This document shows positions 7,495-13,757 of a stretch of DNA of 16,315 nucleotides, in pieces; position 1 is the first letter of the stretch; each line of letters begins with the position of its first letter. Source of the DNA: Gammaproteobacteria bacterium (GTDB lineage: Bacteria; Pseudomonadota; Gammaproteobacteria; UBA6429; Thiohalophilaceae); contig JAHEIJ010000015.1 of assembly GCA_024639445.1 (NCBI GenBank), positions 1-16,315 on the forward strand, written 5' to 3'. The translations under genes were made by a program, and so were the position numbers. Under the pieces are notes generated by a model, which worked only from the letters and a program-made list of their open reading frames with translations, ran no database searches and was not told where the DNA came from.

Positions 7495-7689
7495 TTATCC
7501 AAGCGAAAGCCAGATTGCAACCAGTAATAAGACAATAGCCAATGCTTGAAAAACCACTCTTGCACTCATCAATTGGCCACTGTGTTCGGAGTCGTAATTC
7601 CCCCCATGTGCCATTGAACCTAGACCCCATCCGAGTGAGACAATTGTGGCCACGAGCGCCAGGATAATTAAAATTGTTAACATGGTCAT
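7495..7689 (-). CDS. HIG1-like twin-transmembrane small protein
   Basis: This 64-residue inner-membrane protein has two helices (about 4-24 and 45-62) joined by a short polar loop (SMAHGGNYDSEHSGQLMSAR). The loop and second helix resemble bacterial HIG1/twin-transmembrane proteins: the RxxxQ half of the HIG1 motif is present (Arg44, Gln48), the rest only in part. Mitochondrial HIG1 proteins (Rcf1/HIGD) attach to cytochrome oxidase; a comparable role here is inference. The start at 7689 is fixed by AGGAGG on the minus strand (7702-7697), 7 bases away; a second ATG two codons in is less well placed. The gene is separated from its upstream neighbour by 195 bases that contain an FNR-type box, suggesting control by oxygen. 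Confidence 0.8.
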   Translation of the reverse strand: MTMLTILIILALVATIVSLGWGLGSMAHGGNYDSEHSGQLMSARVVFQALAIVLLLVAIWLSLG

Positions 7690-7720
7690 AATACGCCCTC
7701 CTGTGGCTACTTCTAAATCA

Positions 7721-7730
7721 AAGAATAGTA
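7721..7730 (-). promoter_or_regulatory. candidate -10 element of the HIG1-like gene
   Basis: On the minus strand, TATTCT (7727-7722) lies 21 bases from the FNR-like box, placing that box near -41 relative to the predicted start at about 7715, the class II activator position. TACTAT (7730-7725) is the alternative. Each matches only 4 of 6 consensus bases, as is usual for activator-dependent promoters. Confidence 0.35.
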
Positions 7731-7748
7731 AAGGCTAGCGGTACAGCC

Positions 7749-7762
7749 ATGATCTGGATCAA
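7749..7762 (-). promoter_or_regulatory. FNR/ANR-type binding site
   Basis: The minus strand reads TTGAT-CCAG-ATCAT, matching the FNR/ANR consensus TTGAT-N4-ATCAA at 9 of 10 defined positions. It lies about 60 bases before the HIG1-like start codon. No other gene starts in this intergenic region. Confidence 0.6.
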
Positions 7763-7884
7763 CGGGGGGATGATTGGTTAACACCATAACTATAAATACA
7801 TTTTATGAATATAATAAAATATAGACAATAACTTAAGATATCTCTACTGCCTGGTAATCAACCAAAGCCATGGTGATAGCGAGT
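7763..7884. other. AT-rich spacer
   Basis: This is the remainder of the gap between the HIG1-like gene and the 119-residue gene. It is strongly AT-rich at 7790-7845. No ORF or clear hairpin is seen. Confidence 0.5.
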
Positions 7885-8244
7885 TCATGCAACATAGTCC
7901 TGCAGTCCGAGTTCGCTCAAAAACTGTTGGCGGGCCATATTCAGGTTGTCCTGGAAGGACTCCAGGGCTTGAGTCTCAAATACAGGTTGTAGCCTTTGCA
8001 GTGATTCCAGATAACAATCATAAAACTTGTTAAAGGCGATTTGGACTTGATTGGAGTTGAGGTTTCTGGCGGTATTTTTATCATTGGGGGTTGTGGAGGT
8101 TTCCGTGACCACAATGGCAGCATAACGGGGTATGAGTTTTTGTTCGCCTGTTTTGGCATGACTGGCAACCAGGGGGGAGCTTTTTACATAGAAATCACCT
8201 TGGTACTCAAATTGTTGACCGATTTTAAGTTGCTGGAATTTCAT
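7885..8244 (-). CDS. unrecognised 119-residue cytoplasmic protein
   Basis: This soluble protein has no signal peptide or membrane helix. The first 50 residues (FQQLKIGQQFEYQGDFYVKSS, then YAAIVV) look like a small beta unit. After a polar linker (about 50-65), residues 66-115 look helical (FNKFYDCYLESLQRLQPVF, FQDNLNMARQQFLSELGLQDY). I do not recognise the family and assign no function. It follows the sugar kinase gene after 51 bases in the same direction and could be the last gene of that run. TGGAG on the minus strand may serve as its ribosome site. Confidence 0.78.
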   Translation of the reverse strand: MKFQQLKIGQQFEYQGDFYVKSSPLVASHAKTGEQKLIPRYAAIVVTETSTTPNDKNTARNLNSNQVQIAFNKFYDCYLESLQRLQPVFETQALESFQDNLNMARQQFLSELGLQDYVA

Positions 8245-8295
8245 TACATGGGCTCCACAAATCTGAGGTTTATAAATAATATTTCCTGGTGCGAG

Positions 8296-9165
8296 TTAGA
8301 GTACTAATCCGTCAATCCCGCTTTGTCCTACCTTCAAGCCTGCCAATTGACAGGCATGTTTTACAGCCTCAAGCAGTGTATTTCCGTTGTTCAAACAGTG
8401 AATGATGCCTGCATTGAATGTATCACCGGCTGCGAGCGTATCGATCACCCTGGGTGGGGGATAAGCCGGTACATGGTGTTCTGTGTTGTTTGTATCACGG
8501 AGCCATGCCCCTTGTTCGCCCCATGTGCACACAAGCATGGCTTCGGGTGCCAGTCGTCTGATTAGTTCAAAGAATTCAGGCGCGTTGTTGAACCCTCGCC
8601 CTGTTGCAAATGATTTTGAAAATAACAGGACATCTGCTAATGGAAGCAAGTCGTCGATATCTTCGCGCTCTTTCTCGACTTCAAGTGAGATAGGCTGGTC
8701 CACACGACGTTGTTGTGTATTGATTAGCATTTGCTTGACCGCAGGTATATTGCGCCCTTCAAAATGGAACCAGTCAAACGTTTCGAGCGGAATTTGTTTA
8801 AAGTGTTCATACTCATATTCGGGCAAATCGCGATAATGCACAATGGTGCGTGAACCGGTTTTCTGATTCAGTGTGATATAGGATGTGGGGACTTTTCCGC
8901 CTCGCACAAACCTGCAATAGTTAGTAGCAACAAGTCTGGCGGTTAACTGGTCCCGGATCCGGTGACCATCTGGTTCATCTGCGAGGGTTACGGCAAATTC
9001 TGTCTTGTGGCCATACTGTGTCAGGATAGAGGCGGTATTGGCAGCATTGCCACCGCAGTTTATACGCTGACTCAGCGCCCTTATTTCCTCATCTTCGACA
9101 GGATAATGATTAACGATATTAATAATATCGAGTGTTGCGATACCAACTATCAGGATATGGCTCAT
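8296..9165 (-). CDS. PfkB-family sugar kinase, ketohexokinase-like
   Basis: This 289-residue cytoplasmic kinase would phosphorylate a sugar, probably fructose, with ATP. PfkB signature 1 is present (GGNAANTASIL, about 38-48). Signature 2 is DTLAAGDTFNAG, where Asp248 is the catalytic base and the first Gly of the usual GAGD is Ala. Along its whole length it resembles animal ketohexokinase rather than common bacterial fructokinases: YPVEDEEIRALSQR near the N-terminus, GSRTIVHYRDLP, the HFEGRN block, SLEVEKERE, LVCTWGEQGA, and YPPPRVIDTLAAGDTF. The product of ketohexokinase is fructose 1-phosphate; whether this enzyme keeps that specificity is inferred from similarity. The RBS is weak. It follows the yedK homologue by 35 bases in the same direction. 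A ribokinase-like role on another sugar remains possible. Confidence 0.9.
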   Translation of the reverse strand: MSHILIVGIATLDIINIVNHYPVEDEEIRALSQRINCGGNAANTASILTQYGHKTEFAVTLADEPDGHRIRDQLTARLVATNYCRFVRGGKVPTSYITLNQKTGSRTIVHYRDLPEYEYEHFKQIPLETFDWFHFEGRNIPAVKQMLINTQQRRVDQPISLEVEKEREDIDDLLPLADVLLFSKSFATGRGFNNAPEFFELIRRLAPEAMLVCTWGEQGAWLRDTNNTEHHVPAYPPPRVIDTLAAGDTFNAGIIHCLNNGNTLLEAVKHACQLAGLKVGQSGIDGLVL

Positions 9166-9200
9166 GATTTAATCGATCGTGTTAGAGGGATTAACCAGTA

Positions 9201-9866
9201 TTATTCAATTCTATCTGTTAAGGATTGATTATCATGTGCCGGATTATTCACGGCTGTGCTGATGCGGTAAAAATCCAGTCGATTGATATCACAAGGGCCA
9301 AGTAATTTAATCAGTTCAATCGTGTCCGTATTATATGGGTTCAACCAGGAGTCGAAATTTTCTTTGTTTATAATCGCAGGCATACGGTCGTGAATCGATT
9401 GGAACAGAGAATTGGCTTGTGTAGTGATGATAGTACAAGAATTGATGATATGCGCTCCCTCCCAGTATTCCCATAGTCCTGCAAAGGCGAGCAAGCCATC
9501 ATTTTTGCTATGAATATAATAGGGCTGTTTACCTTGGGGATCCGCGTGCCACTCATAAAACCCGCTGGCGGGAATCAGACAGCGCCGATGTTTGTAGGCT
9601 TCGCGATAGGCCGGGCGTATAGTTAGTGTTTCTGCCTTGGCATTGATCATTTTATACTTAGTGTTACGTTCTTTGGTCCAGTGCGGAATCAGCCCCCAAT
9701 GCATTAAAGAACAGGTGCGACCATCATCCGGCGCCTGACAGATAACAGGAACATCTCCTCCAGGGGTAATGTTCCAGGAAGTTTGGAAGTCAGGAATAGG
9801 CCCATCGAGATGAAAATAATCAGCGATATACTCAGGCCCCGCTGCAAGAGTGTAACGACCGCACAT
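9201..9866 (-). CDS. yedK: SRAP-domain protein, YedK/HMCES type
   Basis: This 221-residue protein of the SRAP family forms a DNA-protein crosslink with abasic sites in single-stranded DNA, protecting them during replication. All catalytic residues are in the E. coli YedK positions or within one residue: Cys2 (exposed by removal of Met1), Asn75 in INAKAE, Glu105 in GFYEW, and His159 in HDRMP. The length is normal. That Cys2 must be the second residue fixes the start at 9866. It begins 24 bases after the stop of the haem-protein gene and is followed by the ketohexokinase-like gene after 35 bases; co-transcription with unrelated neighbours is likely. No LexA-like box is evident in front of it. 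Confidence 0.95.
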   Translation of the reverse strand: MCGRYTLAAGPEYIADYFHLDGPIPDFQTSWNITPGGDVPVICQAPDDGRTCSLMHWGLIPHWTKERNTKYKMINAKAETLTIRPAYREAYKHRRCLIPASGFYEWHADPQGKQPYYIHSKNDGLLAFAGLWEYWEGAHIINSCTIITTQANSLFQSIHDRMPAIINKENFDSWLNPYNTDTIELIKLLGPCDINRLDFYRISTAVNNPAHDNQSLTDRIE

Positions 9867-9890
9867 GTGATACTTGCCAGGTGGCTCCTG

Positions 9891-10247
9891 TTAATCTGAA
9901 TAGTGGTAATAACGGTTGTTCAGATAATCGACAACATCCTCGATATCGTGGAGTGTCCATTTCAATTCTAACTGTTTTACCCAGCGAGTGACTTCATCGC
10001 GGATTGCATTGATGTTTTTTGAGTGATGTGTAACACGAATGTGTACCTGGCTTTCGTGACATTCAAGGCAATGATTCAAATATAAAAGTTCACCCCGGGA
10101 TGGTGGTGCCAATGGTTTACCTGGTTGGCTGACCGTGGAAGGCTCCTGTTCGAGTGATAATTCTTTGTCAGGTAATGCCTCCGCAATCGCATGCACATTA
10201 TTAGTCAGCATAAGAATCAGACCAGCGTTGATAAGTTGTGGGTACAT
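9891..10247 (-). CDS. periplasmic monohaem cytochrome c-like protein
   Basis: This 118-residue protein begins with a weakly hydrophobic signal-like segment (1-20, possible cleavage after VHA), so it should be exported and given haem by the cytochrome c maturation system. A proline-rich, acidic linker (about 25-50) precedes one haem-binding motif, CLECH (Cys60, Cys63, His64), within LYLNHCLECHESQVHIR. The C-terminal helices (RWVKQLELKW, DIEDVVDYLNNRYY) resemble the last helix of class I cytochromes. No methionine follows the haem motif, so Met ligation is excluded; His69, His74, His75, His100 or His115 could be the distal ligand, or the site may be open. An electron-transfer or sensing role is inferred. 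It sits 50 bases after the methyltransferase gene. Confidence 0.85.
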   Translation of the reverse strand: MYPQLINAGLILMLTNNVHAIAEALPDKELSLEQEPSTVSQPGKPLAPPSRGELLYLNHCLECHESQVHIRVTHHSKNINAIRDEVTRWVKQLELKWTLHDIEDVVDYLNNRYYHYSD

Positions 10248-10297
10248 CCTAGTTACCTGCTGAGGTTCTATTATTCAGTATAGGAAAAGCGATGTAT

Positions 10298-10846
10298 TCA
10301 TTGCTGCTGTTGCCGGATATATTCGTACATCACTATCGAGGCAGCAATACTGACATTGAGACTTTCCAGACGGCCAAACTGGGGGATACTCAGGCATTGA
10401 ATATCGGGAAAATCGAGGGGATTGAAACTGATACCGAGACCCTCATTGCCGAGAATAAATGCGCTTTTTTGCGGTAAGATCGTCTGATTGAGGCTGGTCT
10501 CGCAGTTGGCTTCCAGGATGAACAGGGTATAACCCTGCTTACGCAGAGAGTTATGGCAGTCACCAAAAGTAGCGTGAAAACGGGCGGGCACTTTGCGAAA
10601 GGCACCTTTGGCCGGAGCGGGATCAAATGGTGCTACATCGATCAGGTGAACCTCTCGCGCACCAAAAACCTCGGCGCTGCGAAAAATCTTGGGAATATTA
10701 AAGCCCGCCTTGAGATGATCCAGTATCAGGATGAAATCATGTACCCCGGGTGAAGCCGTCTGGTTGCGCCACTTTTCCTTCTGGTATCGTAGGACGGCAT
10801 TTTTACGACGATTACGACGGTTTTTGCTTTCCTGGCGGCTGACCAT
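10298..10846 (-). CDS. TrmH/SpoU-family RNA 2'-O-methyltransferase
   Basis: This SPOUT-class enzyme should transfer a methyl group from S-adenosylmethionine to a ribose 2'-OH of tRNA or rRNA. All three SpoU motifs are present in 182-residue numbering: NIPKIFRSAEVFGA (50-63, catalytic Arg56), FILGNEGLGI (130-139), and IPQFGRLESLNVSIAASI (154-171). The N-terminus is short and very basic (KNRRNRRKN), with no separate substrate-binding domain, so the target is uncertain. I start it at ATG 10846. The frame stays open upstream to a TTG at 10918, but that would add an odd leucine-rich stretch without a ribosome site (see findings). Neither start has a good Shine-Dalgarno. It heads the leftward run of genes. 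Confidence 0.9.
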   Translation of the reverse strand: MVSRQESKNRRNRRKNAVLRYQKEKWRNQTASPGVHDFILILDHLKAGFNIPKIFRSAEVFGAREVHLIDVAPFDPAPAKGAFRKVPARFHATFGDCHNSLRKQGYTLFILEANCETSLNQTILPQKSAFILGNEGLGISFNPLDFPDIQCLSIPQFGRLESLNVSIAASIVMYEYIRQQQQ

Positions 10847-10950
10847 TTGTGCTTTTAAGTAAGTGGTAGAAAATGGAAGATGATACAGCAGCAACAATAA
10901 CAGACCGAACGAAAGCAAATGACCATATTAATACGAGGGCAATATAGAAA

Positions 10951-10975
10951 ATAACCGACTTATTTAGTCGAAATA
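10951..10975 (+). promoter_or_regulatory. IscR type 1-like site upstream of the rhodanese promoter
   Basis: The core CCGACTTATTTAGTCGA (10955-10971) contains the inverted repeat CGACT-TATTT-AGTCG and fits YYGACTRWWWYAGTCRR at 16 of 17 positions; the outer flank on the right fits poorly. It shares the 10-mer TATTTAGTCG with the dsrC/tusE-like operator. It lies just upstream of the -35 box. Confidence 0.5.
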
Positions 10976-10977
10976 TC

Positions 10978-11005
10978 TTGAAATATAAGGAAACGTTAAT
11001 ATACT
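10978..11005 (+). promoter_or_regulatory. sigma70 promoter of the rhodanese gene
   Basis: TTGAAA (10978-10983, 5 of 6), a 16-base spacer and TATACT (11000-11005, 5 of 6) would start transcription near 11012, about 23 bases before the ATG. Confidence 0.6.
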
Positions 11006-11034
11006 AACCTAGGTCGCGGAATTGGAGAGAAATT

Positions 11035-11373
11035 ATGCATTGGAATATCAAGGAAATTGAGGCCCCAGAATTGGCCAATTGGAAGGAAGAAAAGGGCGAT
11101 AATCTACGCGTGGTCGATGTTCGTGAAATGGGTGAAATTGCCGCCGGGACAATTCCGGGCGCGGAACCGATGCCGATGGCGTCCATACCGGTGCGAATGA
11201 ATGAACTGGATAAGGACAAAGAAATTGTGTTTATCTGCCGTAGCGGTGCCCGCTCAGCCCAGGTGTGCATGTTCCTGCAGCAACAGGGATTTGACAACGT
11301 CTATAACCTGCGTGGCGGGATGTTTGGCTGGGCCGGTGCGGGTCAGCAGGTTAGCTTGCCCCAGGCAGTATAA
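11035..11373 (+). CDS. single-domain rhodanese sulfurtransferase
   Basis: This 112-residue cytoplasmic sulfurtransferase has one rhodanese domain and nothing else. It has the typical VVDVRE element (about 26-31), the GTIPGA turn, and the active-site loop CRSGARS with persulfide-forming Cys68, followed by RGGMFGW. A second cysteine, Cys78, lies in the next helix. Members of this GlpE-like size class move sulfane sulfur from thiosulfate or a persulfide to thiol acceptors; the partner is not shown here. The start is set by GGAGAG (11024-11029), 6 bases before the ATG. It is monocistronic, with its own promoter, an IscR-like site and a terminator, the same arrangement as the dsrC/tusE-like gene. 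Confidence 0.93.
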   Translation: MHWNIKEIEAPELANWKEEKGDNLRVVDVREMGEIAAGTIPGAEPMPMASIPVRMNELDKDKEIVFICRSGARSAQVCMFLQQQGFDNVYNLRGGMFGWAGAGQQVSLPQAV

Positions 11374-11395
11374 AAAACCGACGTCCAGCAAGGTT

Positions 11396-11425
11396 AAAGG
11401 CCGGCGTCAGCCGGCCTTTTTATTT
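11396..11425. terminator. strong hairpin terminator after the rhodanese gene
   Basis: AAAGGCCGGC, loop GTCA and GCCGGCCTTT form a perfect 10-bp stem followed by TTATTT. The symmetric A and T ends could also stop the converging hemerythrin gene (ends 11483). Its 3' half, CCGGCCTTTTTATTT, is identical to that of the terminator at 3491-3520. Confidence 0.9.
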
Positions 11426-11482
11426 GGGTATAACTATAGCCACAACTATCTGGATCGGGATTGATAGAGGTTGTCCTGAGTT

Positions 11483-11905
11483 TCAGGCAGCGAGATGCTT
11501 GCTGACCAGCGGAAACATCTTGTTGTTTTCGTATTCCACCCGGTCAGTGATTAGTTGAAAGATCTCGCGGCTTTCTGTAACCAGTTCGTCATGCTCGTTA
11601 ACCCCAACCGATGGGTTACACCAGCGGCGTACATAACTGGAGAAGCGCTTCTTGATTTGCCTGGCACTATCATGGAAGTCCTTGGCGACCCCGCTGACAG
11701 CCGAATTATCATGGTGGGATAGTGCTGAATAAATGGTGTTGTCCTCAAAAACCAGGTGCATCCAGACCTTTTCCTTGAAGCGGGCCATTAATTCGCAGAC
11801 ATAGGGATTATTGTGTAGTGACTGTTGTTCAACCAGCACGGATAGCACAGCGCACAGGTCAGAAATTTCCTGGTTCTGGGCCTTTAGTTCATCTAGGGAG
11901 TACAT
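11483..11905 (-). CDS. hemerythrin-like (HHE) protein
   Basis: This 140-residue soluble four-helix-bundle protein resembles the hemerythrin/HHE family, whose di-iron site binds O2 or NO or helps repair Fe-S clusters. Visible elements are MHLVFEDNTIYSAL, an HxxxE pair (His50, Glu54), DFHDS (His78), and the closing helix RVEYENNKMFPLVSK (Glu126). By my alignment two usual ligand histidines are replaced: Asn11 in the first helix and Arg122 in the last. His31 or His105 might substitute, so metal binding is uncertain. It converges on the rhodanese gene and is divergent from aroG. The start at 11905 is the only suitable ATG; its ribosome site is weak. Confidence 0.85.
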   Translation of the reverse strand: MYSLDELKAQNQEISDLCAVLSVLVEQQSLHNNPYVCELMARFKEKVWMHLVFEDNTIYSALSHHDNSAVSGVAKDFHDSARQIKKRFSSYVRRWCNPSVGVNEHDELVTESREIFQLITDRVEYENNKMFPLVSKHLAA

Positions 11906-12235
11906 TTTGCTTGTCTCAGTTTGCCATGACCTTGGATAACGTTAGCTGATATCGGTGGCAACAAGCAACTATCAATGCCGAAACCTTGATGGGTGATTGT
12001 GAATTAGAATTTATTAATATTATTGGGTTAAACTCTATTGTTATAGAGCTGGACGCCGCCGCTTTACCCACTCATTGGTAAACGTGGGCTTCCGCTCAGG
12101 CTGTCCCGGGATAACTAACTGTTTTTTAGACGAAAACTTCCTCGGTACGGTTTACCCGACCTCGCGAAGAGATTAAGATCGGCCGCTTGAATTTGTACCG
12201 GCATATTTACATCTGGCCGGCAGGAAGAAACCAAT
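11906..12235. other. 330-base divergent intergenic region with a 20-bp palindrome
   Basis: This gap separates the leftward hemerythrin-like gene from rightward aroG. It holds the inverted repeat TTTACC-N8-GGTAAA (12063-12082), with another TTTACCC copy at 12151-12157, and CGGTAC/GTACCG arms nearer aroG. A 30-codon ORF (11989-12081) has no good ribosome site and is not rich in aromatic codons, so it is not a convincing attenuator leader. I cannot assign a promoter with confidence. AGGAAG (12222-12227) is the aroG ribosome site. Confidence 0.45.
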
Positions 12236-13306
12236 ATGACGATGAAGTATAAAACAGACGATTTGCGTATCACTGCCATGAATGAGGTAGTGCCACCCGT
12301 GCAGTTACATAAGGATTGCCCGGTGACAGAGGCAATGAGCAAGTTGATCTTTGATACGCGCACTGCCATCCACAATATTCTGGAAGGACGTGATGATCGG
12401 GTGTTGGTCGTGATTGGACCCTGCTCGGTCCATGATCCTGCCGCTGCCCTTGAATATGCTCAGCACCTGCAGAGCATTCGCAAGGAGCTGAGTGATGACC
12501 TGCTTGTCGTCATGCGGGTTTACTTTGAAAAGCCACGCACTACTGTTGGCTGGAAGGGTTTGATTAACGACCCGTACCTGGATGACAGTTACCAGATTAA
12601 TAAAGGGTTATATATTGCCCGCAAACTGCTACTGGATCTCAATGGTATGGGGGTTCCGGCTGCGACCGAATTTCTCGATTTGATTACGCCGCAGTATATA
12701 GCTGATTTAATCAGTTGGGGTGCTATTGGTGCGCGTACCACGGAAAGCCAGGTGCATCGAGAACTCGCATCGGGTTTGTCATCACCAGTGGGGTTCAAAA
12801 ACGGAACTGACGGGACACTAAGTATCGCTATTGATGCAATCCGTGCCGCCAGCCAGCCACATAATTTCCTGTCACTGACTAAAGCCGGACACTCGGCCAT
12901 ATTTGCCACAACCGGAAATGAAGACTGTCATATTATTCTGCGCGGTGGGCGTGAGCCTAACTATGATGCTGATAGTGTGGCAGTTGCGGTTAATAGTCTT
13001 GAAGCAGCAGGCCTTAGTGGAAAGTTGATGATTGATTTCAGCCATGCCAACAGCCGCAAACAACATGAAAGACAAATCGAAGTCGGGCATGATGTGGCAG
13101 GCCAAATTGCGGCAGGCAATGAACATATCATGGGAGTGATGATTGAAAGCCACCTGAAGGCGGGCAGACAAAATACTGAGGCAGGTAAGGAACTTGTTTA
13201 TGGCCAGAGTATTACGGATGCTTGTTTAAGCTGGGATGACAGTGAACCACTGTTAAGAGAGTTAGCCAAGGCCGTTCAGCAGCGTCGTAAAAAGAAAAAT
13301 AATTAG
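12236..13306 (+). CDS. aroG: class I DAHP synthase
   Basis: This enzyme condenses phosphoenolpyruvate and erythrose 4-phosphate to DAHP, the first step of the shikimate pathway to aromatic amino acids. At 356 residues it has the length of E. coli AroF/AroG/AroH. The metal ligands are all present: Cys63 (GPCSVHD), His270 (FSHANS), Glu304 (MIESH), and Asp328 (ITDAC). The block RVYFEKPRTTVGWKGLINDP and GARTTESQVHRELASGLSSPVGFKNGTDG are nearly as in AroG, which it resembles more than AroF (FLDLITPQY, IDFSHANS). The feedback inhibitor, phenylalanine by analogy, is not proven from sequence. The start is set by AGGAAG at 12222-12227, 8 bases upstream. It stands alone between two long intergenic regions. 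Confidence 0.95.
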   Translation: MTMKYKTDDLRITAMNEVVPPVQLHKDCPVTEAMSKLIFDTRTAIHNILEGRDDRVLVVIGPCSVHDPAAALEYAQHLQSIRKELSDDLLVVMRVYFEKPRTTVGWKGLINDPYLDDSYQINKGLYIARKLLLDLNGMGVPAATEFLDLITPQYIADLISWGAIGARTTESQVHRELASGLSSPVGFKNGTDGTLSIAIDAIRAASQPHNFLSLTKAGHSAIFATTGNEDCHIILRGGREPNYDADSVAVAVNSLEAAGLSGKLMIDFSHANSRKQHERQIEVGHDVAGQIAAGNEHIMGVMIESHLKAGRQNTEAGKELVYGQSITDACLSWDDSEPLLRELAKAVQQRRKKKNN

Positions 13307-13547
13307 TTACTGTTAGTAATATGTTTATAAATTGCGTATTTAAATTGAAGCAATTCCTTGTTACGTGGCAATTGCTGGTTTAACCCTGAATTTGCCTGTT
13401 TCTGAGATGAGCCGGAGCTAGGTTGTCTGAATCTATTTAGGGTATCGTATTGCCTATCTGCCATTTGCAGATAATTACATCTTGACTACTCCAGCGAATG
13501 GCGAAGTTGCGCTTGATCATCAAACATAATCTAGGAGGAGTTTTATC
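13307..13547. other. 241-base intergenic region after aroG
   Basis: It contains the inverted repeat AGCAATT-N14-AATTGCT (13349-13376), without a T-tract, and an 11-bp palindrome TTGAT-C-ATCAA (13513-13523) shortly before the next gene. The palindrome has FNR-like half sites, but the 1-base gap is wrong for FNR. A CATAAT at 13525-13530 could be a -10 box, but no matching -35 is seen. Confidence 0.4.
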
Positions 13548-13742
13548 GTGGAAATGGTACTATGGCAAAAAGTTTTATTAGGAGTTGGAGTTTTACTCAT
13601 CGTATTATGGTTTCGGCCGGGAATCAAAGCAGCCTGGAAAAAAAGCCAGGAAGCAGAAAACAAGGATTGGGGTAGTTTGTTATTGCCGATCGGGATGGTG
13701 GTGATATTTGTGGTGTTACTGATTCTTATGGTTAGGAATTGA
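13548..13742 (+). CDS. small two-helix inner-membrane protein
   Basis: This 64-residue protein has two predicted membrane helices (about 5-22 and 43-61) around a basic, polar loop (RPGIKAAWKKSQEAENKDW). I do not know a named function; it looks like an uncharacterised gammaproteobacterial small protein. The start is a GTG at 13548, chosen because the very strong AGGAGGAG (13533-13540) is 7 bases from it; the ATG two codons later would be too far. slyX follows after 15 bases, so the two are surely one transcript. The strong ribosome site suggests high expression. Confidence 0.85.
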   Translation: MEMVLWQKVLLGVGVLLIVLWFRPGIKAAWKKSQEAENKDWGSLLLPIGMVVIFVVLLILMVRN

Positions 13743-13757
13743 AACTGGTGGCCTGTT

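Noticed and set aside
11989..12081. A 30-codon ORF upstream of aroG as a leader peptide for attenuation
   Set aside because: It has one Phe, one Trp and no run of aromatic codons, no good ribosome site, and no terminator/antiterminator pair that I can see.
13498..13512. A sigma54 promoter before the two-helix membrane protein
   Set aside because: The GG and GC elements are 7 bases apart instead of 10.
13513..13523. TTGATCATCAA as an FNR site
   Set aside because: The half sites are right, but the gap is 1 base where FNR needs 4.
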